Assembly: GCA_934644965.1 (NCBI GenBank)
Contig: CAKUDG010000026.1
Span: forward strand, 1 to 50,693
From: an uncultured Victivallales bacterium
Lineage (GTDB): Bacteria > Verrucomicrobiota > Lentisphaeria > Victivallales > UBA1829
Length of the DNA: 50,693 nucleotides
Reading direction: 5' to 3'
The notes below the pieces were generated by a model, which worked only from the letters and a program-made list of their open reading frames with translations, had not been told where the DNA came from and made no database searches. Below, piece by piece: positions 8,727-18,332 of the stretch (position 1 is the first letter of the stretch; every line of letters starts with the position of its first letter). The position numbers and the translations under genes were made by a program.

Positions 8727-10577
8727 ATGAAAAAACACATCAGAGGTATGATCGCAGGAGTAACGGGTTCGTTATTCCTCGGCACTGCCGCTCTGCTCCC
8801 GGCGGGCGAAAACCCGATCGCTGATATGCAGGAGCAGCTTGCCCGGAAACGGATCACGGAAAATGAAGCGAAGGTGAAGGAAGATTTGAAAAAAGCCTCC
8901 CTTCCCGACAAGGGGGTTGTCTACTACACGGTGCCCGCCATGAGCGACATCATGCGGATGCCGGACGTATATCCCCGTGACGGCGAAGTCCAGGGGGAAC
9001 TCCGTTTTGTGGCCGCTCAGGGGGAATTTGAGCCCGCCTCGTTCCAGTTGTACTCCTTCAAAGGCAACAAGGATGTGACGTTGAAGGCTTCCGCTCTGAA
9101 GGGGCCGGACGGTGCCGTGATCCCCGAAAGCGCCATGGATTTGAAGGTGGTGAAAGTCTGGTATCAGAACGGAAATGCCTGGAACAGCTATTTTGCGGAT
9201 TTCGGCCTGAAGCTGGTGCCCGAACTGCTTCTCCATGATGAAAACATGATTCTTGTGGACAAGAAGGAACAGGCGAACTATGCTCGGGTGCTCGGAAAGG
9301 ACGGCAAGGTCCGTTATGAATGGATTTCCGCGCCGAAACATCTGGATCCGCTGAAGTTCCGTCCTGTCGCGGAAGATTTCATGGATGCGGAAACGCTTCA
9401 GCCGGTGACGCTGGAACCAAAAGAATTCAAACAGTTTTTTGCGACGCTTCATGTCCCGGAGGATCAGAAACCCGGTGTTTACCGCGGGGAGATTACGGTG
9501 GCATCGGGGAAAAATGTTCTGACGAAGATCCCCGTGGCTCTGCGGGTCCTTCCTTTTGAACTGCCGCTTCCCAAAACCTATTACGACATCAACAAACCGA
9601 TCATTGTCAGTTTCATGGGCGGAGCGACCCTCAGCCGCCTGATTCCTCTCAGCGGAGGTGACAAGGAATTCGCGAAGAAGCTTTACCGGAAATATCTCAC
9701 CAGTCTTCGGAATCACGGGATTTCCCATCCCTGGGTGGATCAGGACGAGGAAAGTTTTGCAATGGTCCAGGAGCTGGGTTTTGAAACGAAACCCTTCCTC
9801 GGGACAAGCTTCATTCCCTGGTTTGCGCGCAATTTCGGCGGACGTCTTTCCTTCGATGATTACATGAAGGCGAAGGAAGGTGCGCGGAAGACCAGCGAAT
9901 TCTACAACAAGCATCTGGGGCATAATGACATTCTGGTGTCCTACGGAGACGAGCAGGGCACCGCGTTTGTGGCGACGCACCGGAACTTCTTCCGTTATCT
10001 GATCGACTATGGAATCCGGATGGGCTGCGCCGGCCATGAAGCCCTGCTGTACAAAGGCGGTTATGCGTACGGCTTCTATCCGATGGGAGGAGCGCCGGAT
10101 GCGCAGGAGAGAATCCGCCCGTGGAATGAAATCGGGGATAAATATATCGGTTTTTACGCGACTCAGCATACGGGATCGGAAAATCCTCAGTTCATCCGCC
10201 GTCAGCATGGATTGCTGGGATATTTGAACAATCTGAGTCTGGTGTACAATTATGAATTTGCACTGGGGCCGTGGAACGATCTGGCTTCGGAACTCTACAA
10301 GCCGATGGTGGTTTCGTATCTGAACCGCGGCGGTCTGGTGGATACTCTCCAGTATGAAGGCTTCCGCGAGGGCGTGGATGACATGCGCTATGCCACGAAG
10401 CTGAAAATGCTTGCCGACGAAGCCAACCGCTCCGACGACACCGAACGCAAGCTCGAAGCACGCAAGGCCCTCCAGTTCCTCGCTCTGCTCCAGGCCGATG
10501 AAATGGATCTGGAACAGGTCCGGGCCGAAATGATCAATTATATTCTCAAGCTCCTCAGCATGAAGGGAGAAAAATAA
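8727..10577 (+). CDS. Secreted GH123/DUF4091-like glycoside hydrolase-type protein (locus B)
   Basis: 616 residues with an N-terminal signal peptide (MKKHIRGMIAGVTGSLFLG, small residues ahead of a likely cleavage site near residue 26). It aligns by eye along its length with the proteins at 5383 and 23413: YYTVPAMSDIMRMPDVYP, GEFEPASFQLY, VKVWYQNGNAWNSYFAD, LVPELLLHDENM. The candidate catalytic pair is D408-E409 in SYGDEQ; GH123 enzymes use such an Asp-Glu pair. The C-terminal DUF4091-type segment reads EGFREGVDDMRYATKLK. ATG 8727 is preferred because AGG lies 9 nt upstream; 8718 is an in-frame alternative. Its TAA overlaps the next ATG by one base (TAATG), so translation of the pair is probably coupled. 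Likely periplasmic or exported. Confidence 0.82.
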   Translation: MKKHIRGMIAGVTGSLFLGTAALLPAGENPIADMQEQLARKRITENEAKVKEDLKKASLPDKGVVYYTVPAMSDIMRMPDVYPRDGEVQGELRFVAAQGEFEPASFQLYSFKGNKDVTLKASALKGPDGAVIPESAMDLKVVKVWYQNGNAWNSYFADFGLKLVPELLLHDENMILVDKKEQANYARVLGKDGKVRYEWISAPKHLDPLKFRPVAEDFMDAETLQPVTLEPKEFKQFFATLHVPEDQKPGVYRGEITVASGKNVLTKIPVALRVLPFELPLPKTYYDINKPIIVSFMGGATLSRLIPLSGGDKEFAKKLYRKYLTSLRNHGISHPWVDQDEESFAMVQELGFETKPFLGTSFIPWFARNFGGRLSFDDYMKAKEGARKTSEFYNKHLGHNDILVSYGDEQGTAFVATHRNFFRYLIDYGIRMGCAGHEALLYKGGYAYGFYPMGGAPDAQERIRPWNEIGDKYIGFYATQHTGSENPQFIRRQHGLLGYLNNLSLVYNYEFALGPWNDLASELYKPMVVSYLNRGGLVDTLQYEGFREGVDDMRYATKLKMLADEANRSDDTERKLEARKALQFLALLQADEMDLEQVRAEMINYILKLLSMKGEK

Positions 10578-13066
10578 TGAATGCAAGAATTCTTTCTGCG
10601 GCGGGACTTTTCCTGTCGTTTTCCATTCTGACCGGTGCTGTTTGTCTGGAAGCGGCCGATGCGCCCGCTGCTGCGAATGCAACGAAGAAAGCGGGTCCCT
10701 CCGCGGAAACGCTGAAACTGATTAAGGACGCGCAGAATGCGGCCCGGACGAATGATCCGGATAAAACTGCAAAAGCCTGTGAACTTGTTCAGAAAGCCGC
10801 GGATGCGACTCCCGCCCAGCGCATGAACGCCTATTTTGATCTTGCCCGTGTGCTTTCCGGGAAGGCTCGTTTTGACGATGCCGCCGCGGTGTTCGACAAG
10901 GCTTACGCGCTGAACGGACTCACTCCCGCTGAAAAACTGACCGTCCTGAAACGGAAGGCGGAGATGTTCTTCCGCAGCAACTTCAACGGTGCCTTCGCCT
11001 CCTACCACACGGAAGGAATCGACAAGGCTGCGGAAATCTACCGCGCCATTGCCGAGTCGGCCGACACCCCGAATCTGGAACGGATCGCAGCCTATTCCAA
11101 ACTGGCGGACTGTTTCCTGGAAAAAATGGATACCAAAACCGCCGATTCTCTTCTGGAGACCGCCCGGAAACTGAAAGATCTCACCCCCGCAGAACTTGCC
11201 GAAGCGGACTTGAATTATTTCATCTGCCAGCAGCGCCAGCTGAAATACAAGGAGGCGCTTGCCGGATACGACAAGCTCTACGCGGGCGGACTTCTGAACA
11301 AGAATGTGAATGCGAAGAAAAAACTTGAAAACCGGATCCTTGACTGTATGAAGGCTTCCGGCGCTTCCAACGCCGAAATAGAAAAGCGTCTTGCCTCTTT
11401 CGGGCGCTCCCTTCTCGACCTGGCTGACTTCCAGTCGAAAAACGGGGAAATAGAGTCTGCCCGGAAAAATTATGAGGCGTTTATCAAGGATACGAAGAAC
11501 GCCCCGGATCAGCGTGCCCGCGCCGTGATCGGACTGTGCACGACGTATGCGGGTGAACCCCTTGAGATCATGAAGATCGCCGACCGTGACCTGATTCCCA
11601 TCGTGAAGGAGAATCCGAAATATTATCATTATGTTTCGCGTCTGACCGGCTGGGATTACCGGAGAGCCGGTGCCCTTGACGATCCGAAATATCAGCAATG
11701 GGTGACGGAGCGTCAGCTGGAGAATCCTTCCATCAATCCGAGAGACAAGATCAAGCTTCTCCAGTCTCTCTGTTCGATGAATTCGGCGGCCCTGGATTTC
11801 AATGCGCTGAAGAAAAATCTGGACAGTCTTCTGGAAGTCAAGGAATTGACACCGGATCTCCGTACCCGCTGCCGCCTCATGCAGGTTCTGATCGACTCGA
11901 AGGGATCGGCGAACGGCATTCTGGGGAAAATCAACAATGTGATCCAGACTTCTTCGGAGGAGAAAGTTACCCTCCGGAAACAGGCGGATCTCCTTCTTGA
12001 AGCGGGCAAGATTGCGATGGAGATGAAATTCTTCGATATCGCAAAGCTTCTTGACGCGGAACGTGAAAAGATGATGCTTCACAATGAGCGGCGCTCGATT
12101 CCGTGCACCTTCCTTGCGAATGGTCCGAAAGACATCACGGCCTTCCTCAATTCCCCTTATTTCAAGGATCGGAAGAACCATGGCGTGCTGGACCGGAAAT
12201 ACGGGAAGAATCTTCAGTTCCTTCTGGATACGGATGCGGCTCTGACGGGCCGAGTCGTCACGAAGAAGGAGGAAGGGAAGGAATTCAACCCGACCACTTT
12301 TGTCTCGTCCTGTGACGAAGACGGACTGAAATTCTTCTTTTTCGCTCCGTCCGACAAGGCGAAGGACATTGCCGACGGCCTCGCTCAGATGGGCGGTTTT
12401 GAAATTTATCTGGCTTCAGGCCCGGAATCTCCGTATCACTGCTATCTGATTGATCCGCCTCCGACCTCCAGAATGGGCAGCGATTTTCCGACTCAGTACA
12501 ACAATGCCGATTTCCGGCGTTCGCTTCAGTCCAATAACACGGTGAAGATTGATTTCGAGGTTCTGGACGACGGAGTCGCGATGCTTCTTCAGGTCCCCTG
12601 GGAGATCTACTTCAATCAGCTTCCTTCCAACGGGACAAAATGGCTCTTTGAAGCCCTTCACTGGGAGCAGGGCGGCTATTCCTGGGGCGGAAGCGACTCC
12701 GTGCACAATCCTTCCACCTTCGGCGAAATTGTATTTGCGAATCTGACGCCGGAGAACCTGAATGCAATCAAACGCAGAATCGCTGTGAAGGCCGCGAAAG
12801 TGTACCGCCGCGCACTGAGTGCCTCGAACGGTTTCCTGGAACGCTGGAAGGATCCGGAACTGGGCGACAGGGAATTCTACTTTGCTGAAGTGAAGGCGCT
12901 GGAGGATCGTCTTTCCTCCTATCTGCCCATGTTGAAACCGGGAATGTCTTCTGCCGACGTGGATCTGCTTTTCCGGGAGGCCGTGCCGGAATGGATGAAC
13001 ATTGATTTCATTCTCGCCGCGAAAAGAAAGGAATGGCTGGACAAAAAACGCACTGCCGGAGAATAA
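10577..13066 (+). CDS. Secreted fusion: helical (TPR-like) repeats + CBM9/DOMON-like 'WGG' domain (locus B)
   Basis: 829 residues. A signal peptide (hydrophobic core LSAAGLFLSFSILTG) is followed by roughly 500 residues of alpha-helical repeats with TPR-like pattern (for example YFDLARVLSGKARFDDAAAV, LTPAEK linkers). The C-terminal ~270 residues contain the partner signature VPWEIYFNQLP, GGYSWGGSDSVHNP, FGEIVF and end with AAKRKEWLDKKR. In the leftward operon at 20953-25902 the same two parts are separate genes (TPR 449 aa, WGG 364 aa), so this is a natural fusion linking them. It starts on the last base of the upstream stop codon. A strong terminator follows at 13111. A scaffold or binding role with the GH123-like enzyme is inferred only. 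Confidence 0.78.
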   Translation: MNARILSAAGLFLSFSILTGAVCLEAADAPAAANATKKAGPSAETLKLIKDAQNAARTNDPDKTAKACELVQKAADATPAQRMNAYFDLARVLSGKARFDDAAAVFDKAYALNGLTPAEKLTVLKRKAEMFFRSNFNGAFASYHTEGIDKAAEIYRAIAESADTPNLERIAAYSKLADCFLEKMDTKTADSLLETARKLKDLTPAELAEADLNYFICQQRQLKYKEALAGYDKLYAGGLLNKNVNAKKKLENRILDCMKASGASNAEIEKRLASFGRSLLDLADFQSKNGEIESARKNYEAFIKDTKNAPDQRARAVIGLCTTYAGEPLEIMKIADRDLIPIVKENPKYYHYVSRLTGWDYRRAGALDDPKYQQWVTERQLENPSINPRDKIKLLQSLCSMNSAALDFNALKKNLDSLLEVKELTPDLRTRCRLMQVLIDSKGSANGILGKINNVIQTSSEEKVTLRKQADLLLEAGKIAMEMKFFDIAKLLDAEREKMMLHNERRSIPCTFLANGPKDITAFLNSPYFKDRKNHGVLDRKYGKNLQFLLDTDAALTGRVVTKKEEGKEFNPTTFVSSCDEDGLKFFFFAPSDKAKDIADGLAQMGGFEIYLASGPESPYHCYLIDPPPTSRMGSDFPTQYNNADFRRSLQSNNTVKIDFEVLDDGVAMLLQVPWEIYFNQLPSNGTKWLFEALHWEQGGYSWGGSDSVHNPSTFGEIVFANLTPENLNAIKRRIAVKAAKVYRRALSASNGFLERWKDPELGDREFYFAEVKALEDRLSSYLPMLKPGMSSADVDLLFREAVPEWMNIDFILAAKRKEWLDKKRTAGE

Positions 13067-13110
13067 ATAAGGACATCCATCTGAAAAAAAAGAACAGTGT
13101 CTGTCCTTTC

Positions 13111-13142
13111 AATCCGGGAACCGGAAGGTTTCCGGATTTTTT
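13111..13142 (+). terminator. Rho-independent terminator after locus B
   Basis: A 12-bp stem, AATCCGGGAACC / GGTTTCCGGATT with one G-T pair, a GGAA loop and a run of six T. It lies 44 bp after the stop at 13066 and ends the rightward operon. Confidence 0.85.
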
Positions 13143-13233
13143 GTCTGGTGAATCTCCCGCAGCTTTCTTTTTCTTCCCTTTCTCCTTTTTTCTTTGTAGG
13201 CTGGAGGGAGAGGGGGCGGCGGGGGATTCAGGA

Positions 13234-15165
13234 TTAATTTCCCGTATGTTTGAAAAGATGTTCCTTGTTCAGTTCGCGGATATCGTTTTTGATTCTGTCC
13301 GGCAGGTTGTGGATTGTGCCGTCCTCCCGGTAGAAAACGTTTCCGATTTCCTTGAAGTGATAGGATTCCCATTTCCCGATGGAGGGGCAGGCGAAGACTT
13401 CGGGAACGGGGATGCCTTCACGCATTTTTTCCTTGAGATCTTCGAGACAGGATTCATAGACTCCGCGCGGATAGACATTCTTTTCCACACAGACTTTTGC
13501 CGCCATGGCGACGACTTCTCCGAGATTGCCCAGAGTGCGCATGACGCGCGCCGCTGAAAAAGCCACGTGGGAAAGACTGATGAGACGTCCTCCGAGAAAC
13601 AGATTCCGCAGATCCCTTGCATAAAGGCAGCGGTACGGCACCGGATAATACGATGGAATTCCCCTGTGATAGGCACAGGAACGGAAGGGTTCGACAAAGC
13701 GCCTTTTATTTTCCGGTTCCGGGTAATGGAGGTCGATGGACCAGGAAATGGATGCGGTTGCGTCGGGATGGGGGATTTCCTGCTCGATGTCATTCTGAGT
13801 CATCACGTAATCGCCGATGATTCTGCGGCTTTCGCGCTTTCCTCCGCAGGAGGAGATCCAGTTGATTCTTCTTCTGGCCCATTCCTCTCTGCGCGGAGAA
13901 CGGTTTTTGATCCAGGACCAGTTTGCAAAAGTGGTCATGAGGGAATAATCGCGGATGTATTCATTTTCTTCGGCCTGATCACGGTATTGGCCCGTTTCGG
14001 TTTCCCAGTCGCCGCAGGTGAGGCAGTAGGCGTTGGAGTCGTTGAATTCGATTCCCCAGTCGATATCGGGGAAGGGGACACAGTGGTCTTCCTCCACGCT
14101 GGTCCAGAGCACGGAAAGGCCCATGACTTCATTGCTGGATTTTTCCGGGGCGAGGGATTCATGGAAGACGCCGCGCCCCTCGGTGCCGTAGAGATGGCGG
14201 GCTCCTGCGGCGATTGCGAGAAAGCCGTCCCCCGTGCAGTCGGAAAAGAGTTTTCCGCGGTAGCGCGTTTCGGCACCGGTGAGCGTATTGCGTGTAATGA
14301 CAGCCGTCATGAGAGCCGGATCCGCCGGATCGGTTTCCACGCCGACGACCCGTTCATTCAGGCGCAGTTCTGCCTTTCCTGCGCAGGGGGTGAGGAAGGC
14401 GTTTGCCTTGCGGACGTCTTCGTAATACGCTTCGGGTTTTGCGCCGGGAGTCAGATAGACGGGCGCGATTTCCTGAACCGTGTTTCCGATACGGGGATAG
14501 AGTCCGATATGCGTGCATCCGCCGAGGGGAACTCGGATTTCGGAACTGTTGCATCCGCCGAGCACGGATTTATCCTGCAGCAGAATGGAACGGAGTCCGA
14601 GCCGCGCCGCCGCGAGTGCGGTGACTGTTCCGGCGATTCCGCCTCCTGCAACAATCAGATCGTATTCTCCGGGATCGTCCGTGATGGAGATGCCGCTTTT
14701 TTCTCTGCGGAATGCTTCGAGTTCCGAGGCGGAATCGGGGGGGATGTCTTCCGGATCCGCAGTCAGGTAGACGGCGTCGCAGCGGCCGTTGAAGCCGGTG
14801 AGGTCATGGAGGGCGATGCGGTGGATTCCTTCGCTGAGAAAGGGGGTGATTCCCGCTTTCTGCCAGGCCCAGGATTCACCGTTGGTGCCGAGAATTCCGG
14901 GCAGTTCGGAGTCATTGATGCGGATGGTGAATTGTCCGGCGGGGCGTCCGCGTTTCCAGACTGCGGTCCAGTCGCGTGTCCGCGCCCAGACGTGATAAGT
15001 CCCGGGTACGGAAATTCTGATTTCCGTTACAGCATCGGCCACCGGAACACCTGCTCCGTGCGCCATCAGATAGGCTGAGCCAATTTTGTGCATTGCGGAG
15101 GGATCCAGCACCCATCCGCCCAAATCGCGGAAGGATTCCGCTTCCAGAAACAAACTGTGTTTCAT
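13234..15165 (-). CDS. FAD-dependent oxidoreductase with N-terminal carbohydrate-binding-like domain
   Basis: 643 residues. Residues ~1-145 form a beta-rich domain (EAESFRDLGGWVLD, GTYHVWARTRDW, GIHRIALHDLTG) like the carbohydrate-binding modules seen in front of such enzymes. From ~165 the Rossmann dinucleotide motif VAGGGIAGTVTALAAARLG and LGGCNSSEIRVPLGG indicate the FAD-dependent oxidoreductase family (PF12831-like). The C-terminal part has RNLFLGGRLISLSHVAFSA and RVMRTLGNLGEVVAMAA. These proteins are common next to glycosidases in Lentisphaerae and Planctomycetes; their substrates are mostly unknown. No signal peptide is seen. AGGG sits 7 nt before the ATG. It lies 83 bp downstream of the SDR gene at 15249 and is probably in the same operon. 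Confidence 0.85.
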   Translation of the reverse strand: MKHSLFLEAESFRDLGGWVLDPSAMHKIGSAYLMAHGAGVPVADAVTEIRISVPGTYHVWARTRDWTAVWKRGRPAGQFTIRINDSELPGILGTNGESWAWQKAGITPFLSEGIHRIALHDLTGFNGRCDAVYLTADPEDIPPDSASELEAFRREKSGISITDDPGEYDLIVAGGGIAGTVTALAAARLGLRSILLQDKSVLGGCNSSEIRVPLGGCTHIGLYPRIGNTVQEIAPVYLTPGAKPEAYYEDVRKANAFLTPCAGKAELRLNERVVGVETDPADPALMTAVITRNTLTGAETRYRGKLFSDCTGDGFLAIAAGARHLYGTEGRGVFHESLAPEKSSNEVMGLSVLWTSVEEDHCVPFPDIDWGIEFNDSNAYCLTCGDWETETGQYRDQAEENEYIRDYSLMTTFANWSWIKNRSPRREEWARRRINWISSCGGKRESRRIIGDYVMTQNDIEQEIPHPDATASISWSIDLHYPEPENKRRFVEPFRSCAYHRGIPSYYPVPYRCLYARDLRNLFLGGRLISLSHVAFSAARVMRTLGNLGEVVAMAAKVCVEKNVYPRGVYESCLEDLKEKMREGIPVPEVFACPSIGKWESYHFKEIGNVFYREDGTIHNLPDRIKNDIRELNKEHLFKHTGN

Positions 15166-15248
15166 GTTTTTTCCCTGCGGCTTTGTTTCAGATTGTTTTC
15201 CCGTTTCCTGCGTTTTTCTTCTCTCCCAAGGGGGGTGGAGAGGCTTCT

Positions 15249-15968
15249 TTACATGGGGCTGATCTCCTGAATGACGGGCTGGATGGTGATATCGGGCACG
15301 GCCAGATGATCGGGCTGTTCAATGATGCTGCGGACCAGATTTCCGAGTTCCTCCGGGCCGATGCATTTTTCCGCCAGTTCCGGATTTTCGGAGGCTCCGG
15401 TGATGCGGGCGGCCTGGTTGAAGCCGGTTCGTCCCCAGGAGGGGGTTACGCAAGTCACCCGCACGCCGAAGGGGCGCAGTTCCGTATAGAGTCCGTGGCT
15501 GAACTTGGAAAGTCCGGCTTTTGCGGCCGTGTAGACACTCCAGCCGGGCCATGCGTAGAGGGCGCAGACGCTGGAGATGTTGATGATGATTCCGCTTCCG
15601 CGTTCTGCCATGATCTTTCCGGCTCTGCGGCAGCCGAGAACGGCTCCGGTGAGATTGGTCTGAATGGTCCGGATGATCTCTTCATCGCTCTGTTCCCAGA
15701 GGGGGCCGATGCGTCCGCCGGAACCGGCGTTGTTGATCAGAATGTCAATGTTGCCTGTGCTCTGCATGACACGGTCCCAGTCTTCAGGAGACGAAACGTC
15801 TGCAACGACGCCTCTGACCCCCAGATCCTCTTCCGCCTTCCTGAGTCTGGCTTCCTCCCGTCCCGTGATCCAGACGTTTGCCCCGGCTTCTTTCAGCACT
15901 TTCGCCATTCCGCGTCCGTATCCGTTGGAGCCTCCTGTGATCAGGACTCCGGCATCTTTCAGATTCAT
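15249..15968 (-). CDS. Short-chain dehydrogenase/reductase (SDR family)
   Basis: 239 residues, a classical SDR. The cofactor motif is ITGGSNGYGRGMA near residue 10. NNAG appears near residue 79, the active-site serine lies in INISS, and the catalytic Tyr-x3-Lys is YTAAK. It reduces or oxidises a carbonyl/alcohol with NAD(P)(H); the substrate is not readable. AAGGAG lies 9 nt ahead of ATG, a strong ribosome site, and a TATAAT-like -10 lies about 30 bp upstream. It is first in an operon with the FAD oxidoreductase, suggesting joint oxidation of a sugar derivative. Confidence 0.93.
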   Translation of the reverse strand: MNLKDAGVLITGGSNGYGRGMAKVLKEAGANVWITGREEARLRKAEEDLGVRGVVADVSSPEDWDRVMQSTGNIDILINNAGSGGRIGPLWEQSDEEIIRTIQTNLTGAVLGCRRAGKIMAERGSGIIINISSVCALYAWPGWSVYTAAKAGLSKFSHGLYTELRPFGVRVTCVTPSWGRTGFNQAARITGASENPELAEKCIGPEELGNLVRSIIEQPDHLAVPDITIQPVIQEISPM

Positions 15969-16537
15969 GGTGAAATTCTCCTTTTCGTTTTTCGTTTATT
16001 ATATTGAATTCTGTGATTGTTCTGATGATTTGTTTTGCTCTGATAATCCGTTATTCCTTCATGGTGTCACTGCGGGGGCATGCGCGTCTTCCTGCTTTTT
16101 CATCTGATTCCGTCTGCAAGGGGGGAGGCAGGAGAAACAAGGGAGAGAGGAAAGAAATATTCATGGAGTTTTCCACCCCGGAAGACAGAGTGGCGGCTTC
16201 GGTGCCGGAAGGTTTTCCTTTCCTCAAAAAAATCCTTCAGTATGGAATTGCTTATCCTCTATTATCATGGGATAATATGCCGTTCCTGGCTTATTTTTTC
16301 AAATTCTTCCGCGCCTGTTTCCGGAAAAACAGGGAGAAGAGAGCGTTTTGACATGACGGGATGAACGGGAAAAACAAAAACACGGGATGGAATACGGCAG
16401 GGAGAAAGGGAGACGGATGAGGGAACTTTGCCGTTCTCAGTCAGGGCTGATGAGATGATTGCAGACAGGCGTTTTTTGTTTCCTTTCTTTCCCTTTCTTT
16501 TCCTTTCCTTTATTCCGTCTTCTTTCCTGAGATCGCA
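15969..16537. other. Intergenic region without a supported gene; pyrimidine tract at 16479-16511
   Basis: About 570 bp. Short open frames on the plus strand lack recognisable proteins. It holds the promoter region of the leftward SDR gene. At 16479-16511 there is an uninterrupted 33-nt run of C and T downstream of the pseudopilin gene, a low-complexity tract. Confidence 0.5.
15998..16003 (-). promoter_or_regulatory. Candidate -10 element for the SDR/FAD oxidoreductase operon
   Basis: A perfect TATAAT on the minus strand, about 30 bp before the SDR start codon. No good -35 hexamer is visible 16-18 nt upstream, so this is a partial match. Confidence 0.35.
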
Positions 16538-17383
16538 TTACTTGAGATTGAACATGCTGGGAAGATTGTTTTTAGACTTCTGATATTCCAGGATCAGAGT
16601 ATCGACAGCATACGTTGTGACATGACCGTCCAGAAACAGCGCATTGTCTGTCCGGTTGTGTCTTCCATTGACAAAGTCATTGGCTTGCCTGGGGTCATCA
16701 CTATAACTGATAATAGCTGCATAGGGAGTGCTTCCGGCTCCTGCGAGCTGCCCGTTCGAGCATCCGGTATATTCCGTCAGGAGGATTTTTTCAGAATAAC
16801 GTTTCAAATCAATGCCTTTCGTATATTTACTGATTGGGGAACCATAGCCTCCGACATTGTAAAAAAATTGTTCCGCATAATTGAAATCTCCTTTTCTCTG
16901 AAGATCCATGATTCCCTTCGGGCACATGAATATGGGGATGGTTCCCAGCGGCGGGCGGCTGGGGGGAATGTAAAGAGAGTAATCGGGATCCCTGGAGCTT
17001 TGCCTGAGAACATATCCTTCATTTCTTCCCAGCAGAGAATACCATGTATGCGGAATAGTTAATCCATCACGAGTCATCCACTGGAAATTCGGGGGAATGT
17101 AGGAGAATGCGTTCTGATAATTGTCATAAAAAAGATGCAGTTGTTTGAGCCTGGAAATGCAGATGGCGCGTTCTCCTGCGATTTTTGCCTTCTGAAGCGA
17201 AGGCAGCAGCAGAGCGGCGAGAATGGCGATGATTGCGATCACGACCAGAAGCTCGATCAAGGTGAATGAAGCGCGGCGCCTTTTTTCACATGGACACTTT
17301 GTCCAGGCGGAAGCGGTTTTTCCCCAGGAAACGGCTTTTCCGGGATAGTCTTGCCATATTCCCTGATTCCGTAATGTTTTCAT
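16538..17383 (-). CDS. Pseudopilin-like protein with H-X9-DG motif (1)
   Basis: 281 residues. A 40-residue basic leader precedes FTLIELLVVIAIIAILAALL, the type IV pilin/pseudopilin N-terminal helix. The C-terminal region carries HNRTDNALFLDG, an exact H-X9-DG motif of the prepilin-type processing-associated family expanded in Lentisphaerae and Planctomycetes. Such proteins are thought to be exported through a pilus or type II secretion-like route; individual roles are unknown. The residue before F is serine, not the usual glycine. AAGGAG lies upstream of ATG 17383. It is the last of four such genes on this strand. Confidence 0.88.
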   Translation of the reverse strand: MKTLRNQGIWQDYPGKAVSWGKTASAWTKCPCEKRRRASFTLIELLVVIAIIAILAALLLPSLQKAKIAGERAICISRLKQLHLFYDNYQNAFSYIPPNFQWMTRDGLTIPHTWYSLLGRNEGYVLRQSSRDPDYSLYIPPSRPPLGTIPIFMCPKGIMDLQRKGDFNYAEQFFYNVGGYGSPISKYTKGIDLKRYSEKILLTEYTGCSNGQLAGAGSTPYAAIISYSDDPRQANDFVNGRHNRTDNALFLDGHVTTYAVDTLILEYQKSKNNLPSMFNLK

Positions 17384-17555
17384 TTTTATAAATTTTCTCC
17401 TTTTTTATGAAAAACCTTTGTCCTGAACAGATTATTTTTCCCCCTTGCCGGATTGCCGGAGAGGGATTTGCAGGCATTTCCCGTGCGCGGGAAAATAGCC
17501 TGGATCCTGAAAAGAAGACGGGAGGGAACCGGGCCCCGCTTCTGTTTTCCATACT

Positions 17556-18332
17556 CTAGTAATTTGCATAGAAGTAATTGGCACTGTTGCTGATTCCGTT
17601 TTGAGAGGGATATGAGAAATGATTGACGATTGTCCGGGAGGGGATGCCTTCCACATGTCCATCATAAAAGAGGGAATTGACGATTCTGTTATGCCTTCCG
17701 TAAAGATAATCGTTGATGGTTTCATCCGTTGCTGCGGCGCCGGTCGGGGGACTTGTCAACGGGTGTGCGGCTGCGCCGGGGACATAGTTTTTGGAATCAC
17801 TGGCAAAATCCATCAGATGAATTTTCCGGGAGGGGGAACGCAGTTTTTTCATGGTCACCCACTTTTCCCCGTTTGGGACGCCGTCTGTGAAGGTGAGAGT
17901 CGGGAAGACGGTGTAATGGCTTGCCTGATAGAAGTATGTCCATCGGTCATGCCCGTCCGTTTTGTTGCGGTTGAATCCGGACGGGCACATGAAGAGTTTT
18001 GAAGGAGTTTTGGGGTTCAGGCTTGTGTAAGGCACTTCCATGCTGAGCGATTCCACCACGTGCAGGTTCAGGATTTTCCCCATGGTCATGTACCAGTATT
18101 CCATCTGGTTTGAGTTCAGGCTTCCGACTCCGTACTGGGGAATGAAAGCGCTGTACATATCGGCATATTGCATTGCGGGGAGGAAGAGCTGTTTCTGGTT
18201 GGAAGCGCAGGCGATGCGTTTGACATTGTCTCTTGCCTTTTTCAAAGAAGGCAGCAGCAGAGCGGCGAGGATGGCAATGATCGCAACCACCACCAGAAGC
18301 TCGATTAAGGTAAAACGGAATTGTCTCAGCAT
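17556..18332 (-). CDS. Pseudopilin-like protein with H-X9-DG motif (2)
   Basis: 258 residues. A short leader MLRQFR is followed by FTLIELLVVVAIIAILAALL, with glutamate at +5 as in pilins, and an H-X9-DG motif HNRIVNSLFYDG near residue 220. Arginine, not glycine, precedes the cleavage position. The leader-coding DNA from 18289 upward is identical to that of the gene at 18402, because the 810-bp duplication breakpoint lies inside it. The body of the protein is unlike that of gene 3 or 4. AAGGG lies upstream of the start. Confidence 0.88.
   Translation of the reverse strand: MLRQFRFTLIELLVVVAIIAILAALLLPSLKKARDNVKRIACASNQKQLFLPAMQYADMYSAFIPQYGVGSLNSNQMEYWYMTMGKILNLHVVESLSMEVPYTSLNPKTPSKLFMCPSGFNRNKTDGHDRWTYFYQASHYTVFPTLTFTDGVPNGEKWVTMKKLRSPSRKIHLMDFASDSKNYVPGAAAHPLTSPPTGAAATDETINDYLYGRHNRIVNSLFYDGHVEGIPSRTIVNHFSYPSQNGISNSANYFYANY

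Noticed and set aside
10538..12181. Long minus-strand frame opposite the locus B fusion gene
   Set aside because: Antisense to a protein with signal peptide and recognised domain; no ribosome site or homology.
13567..15078. Plus-strand frame of about 500 codons
   Set aside because: Antisense to the FAD oxidoreductase, whose motifs are clear.
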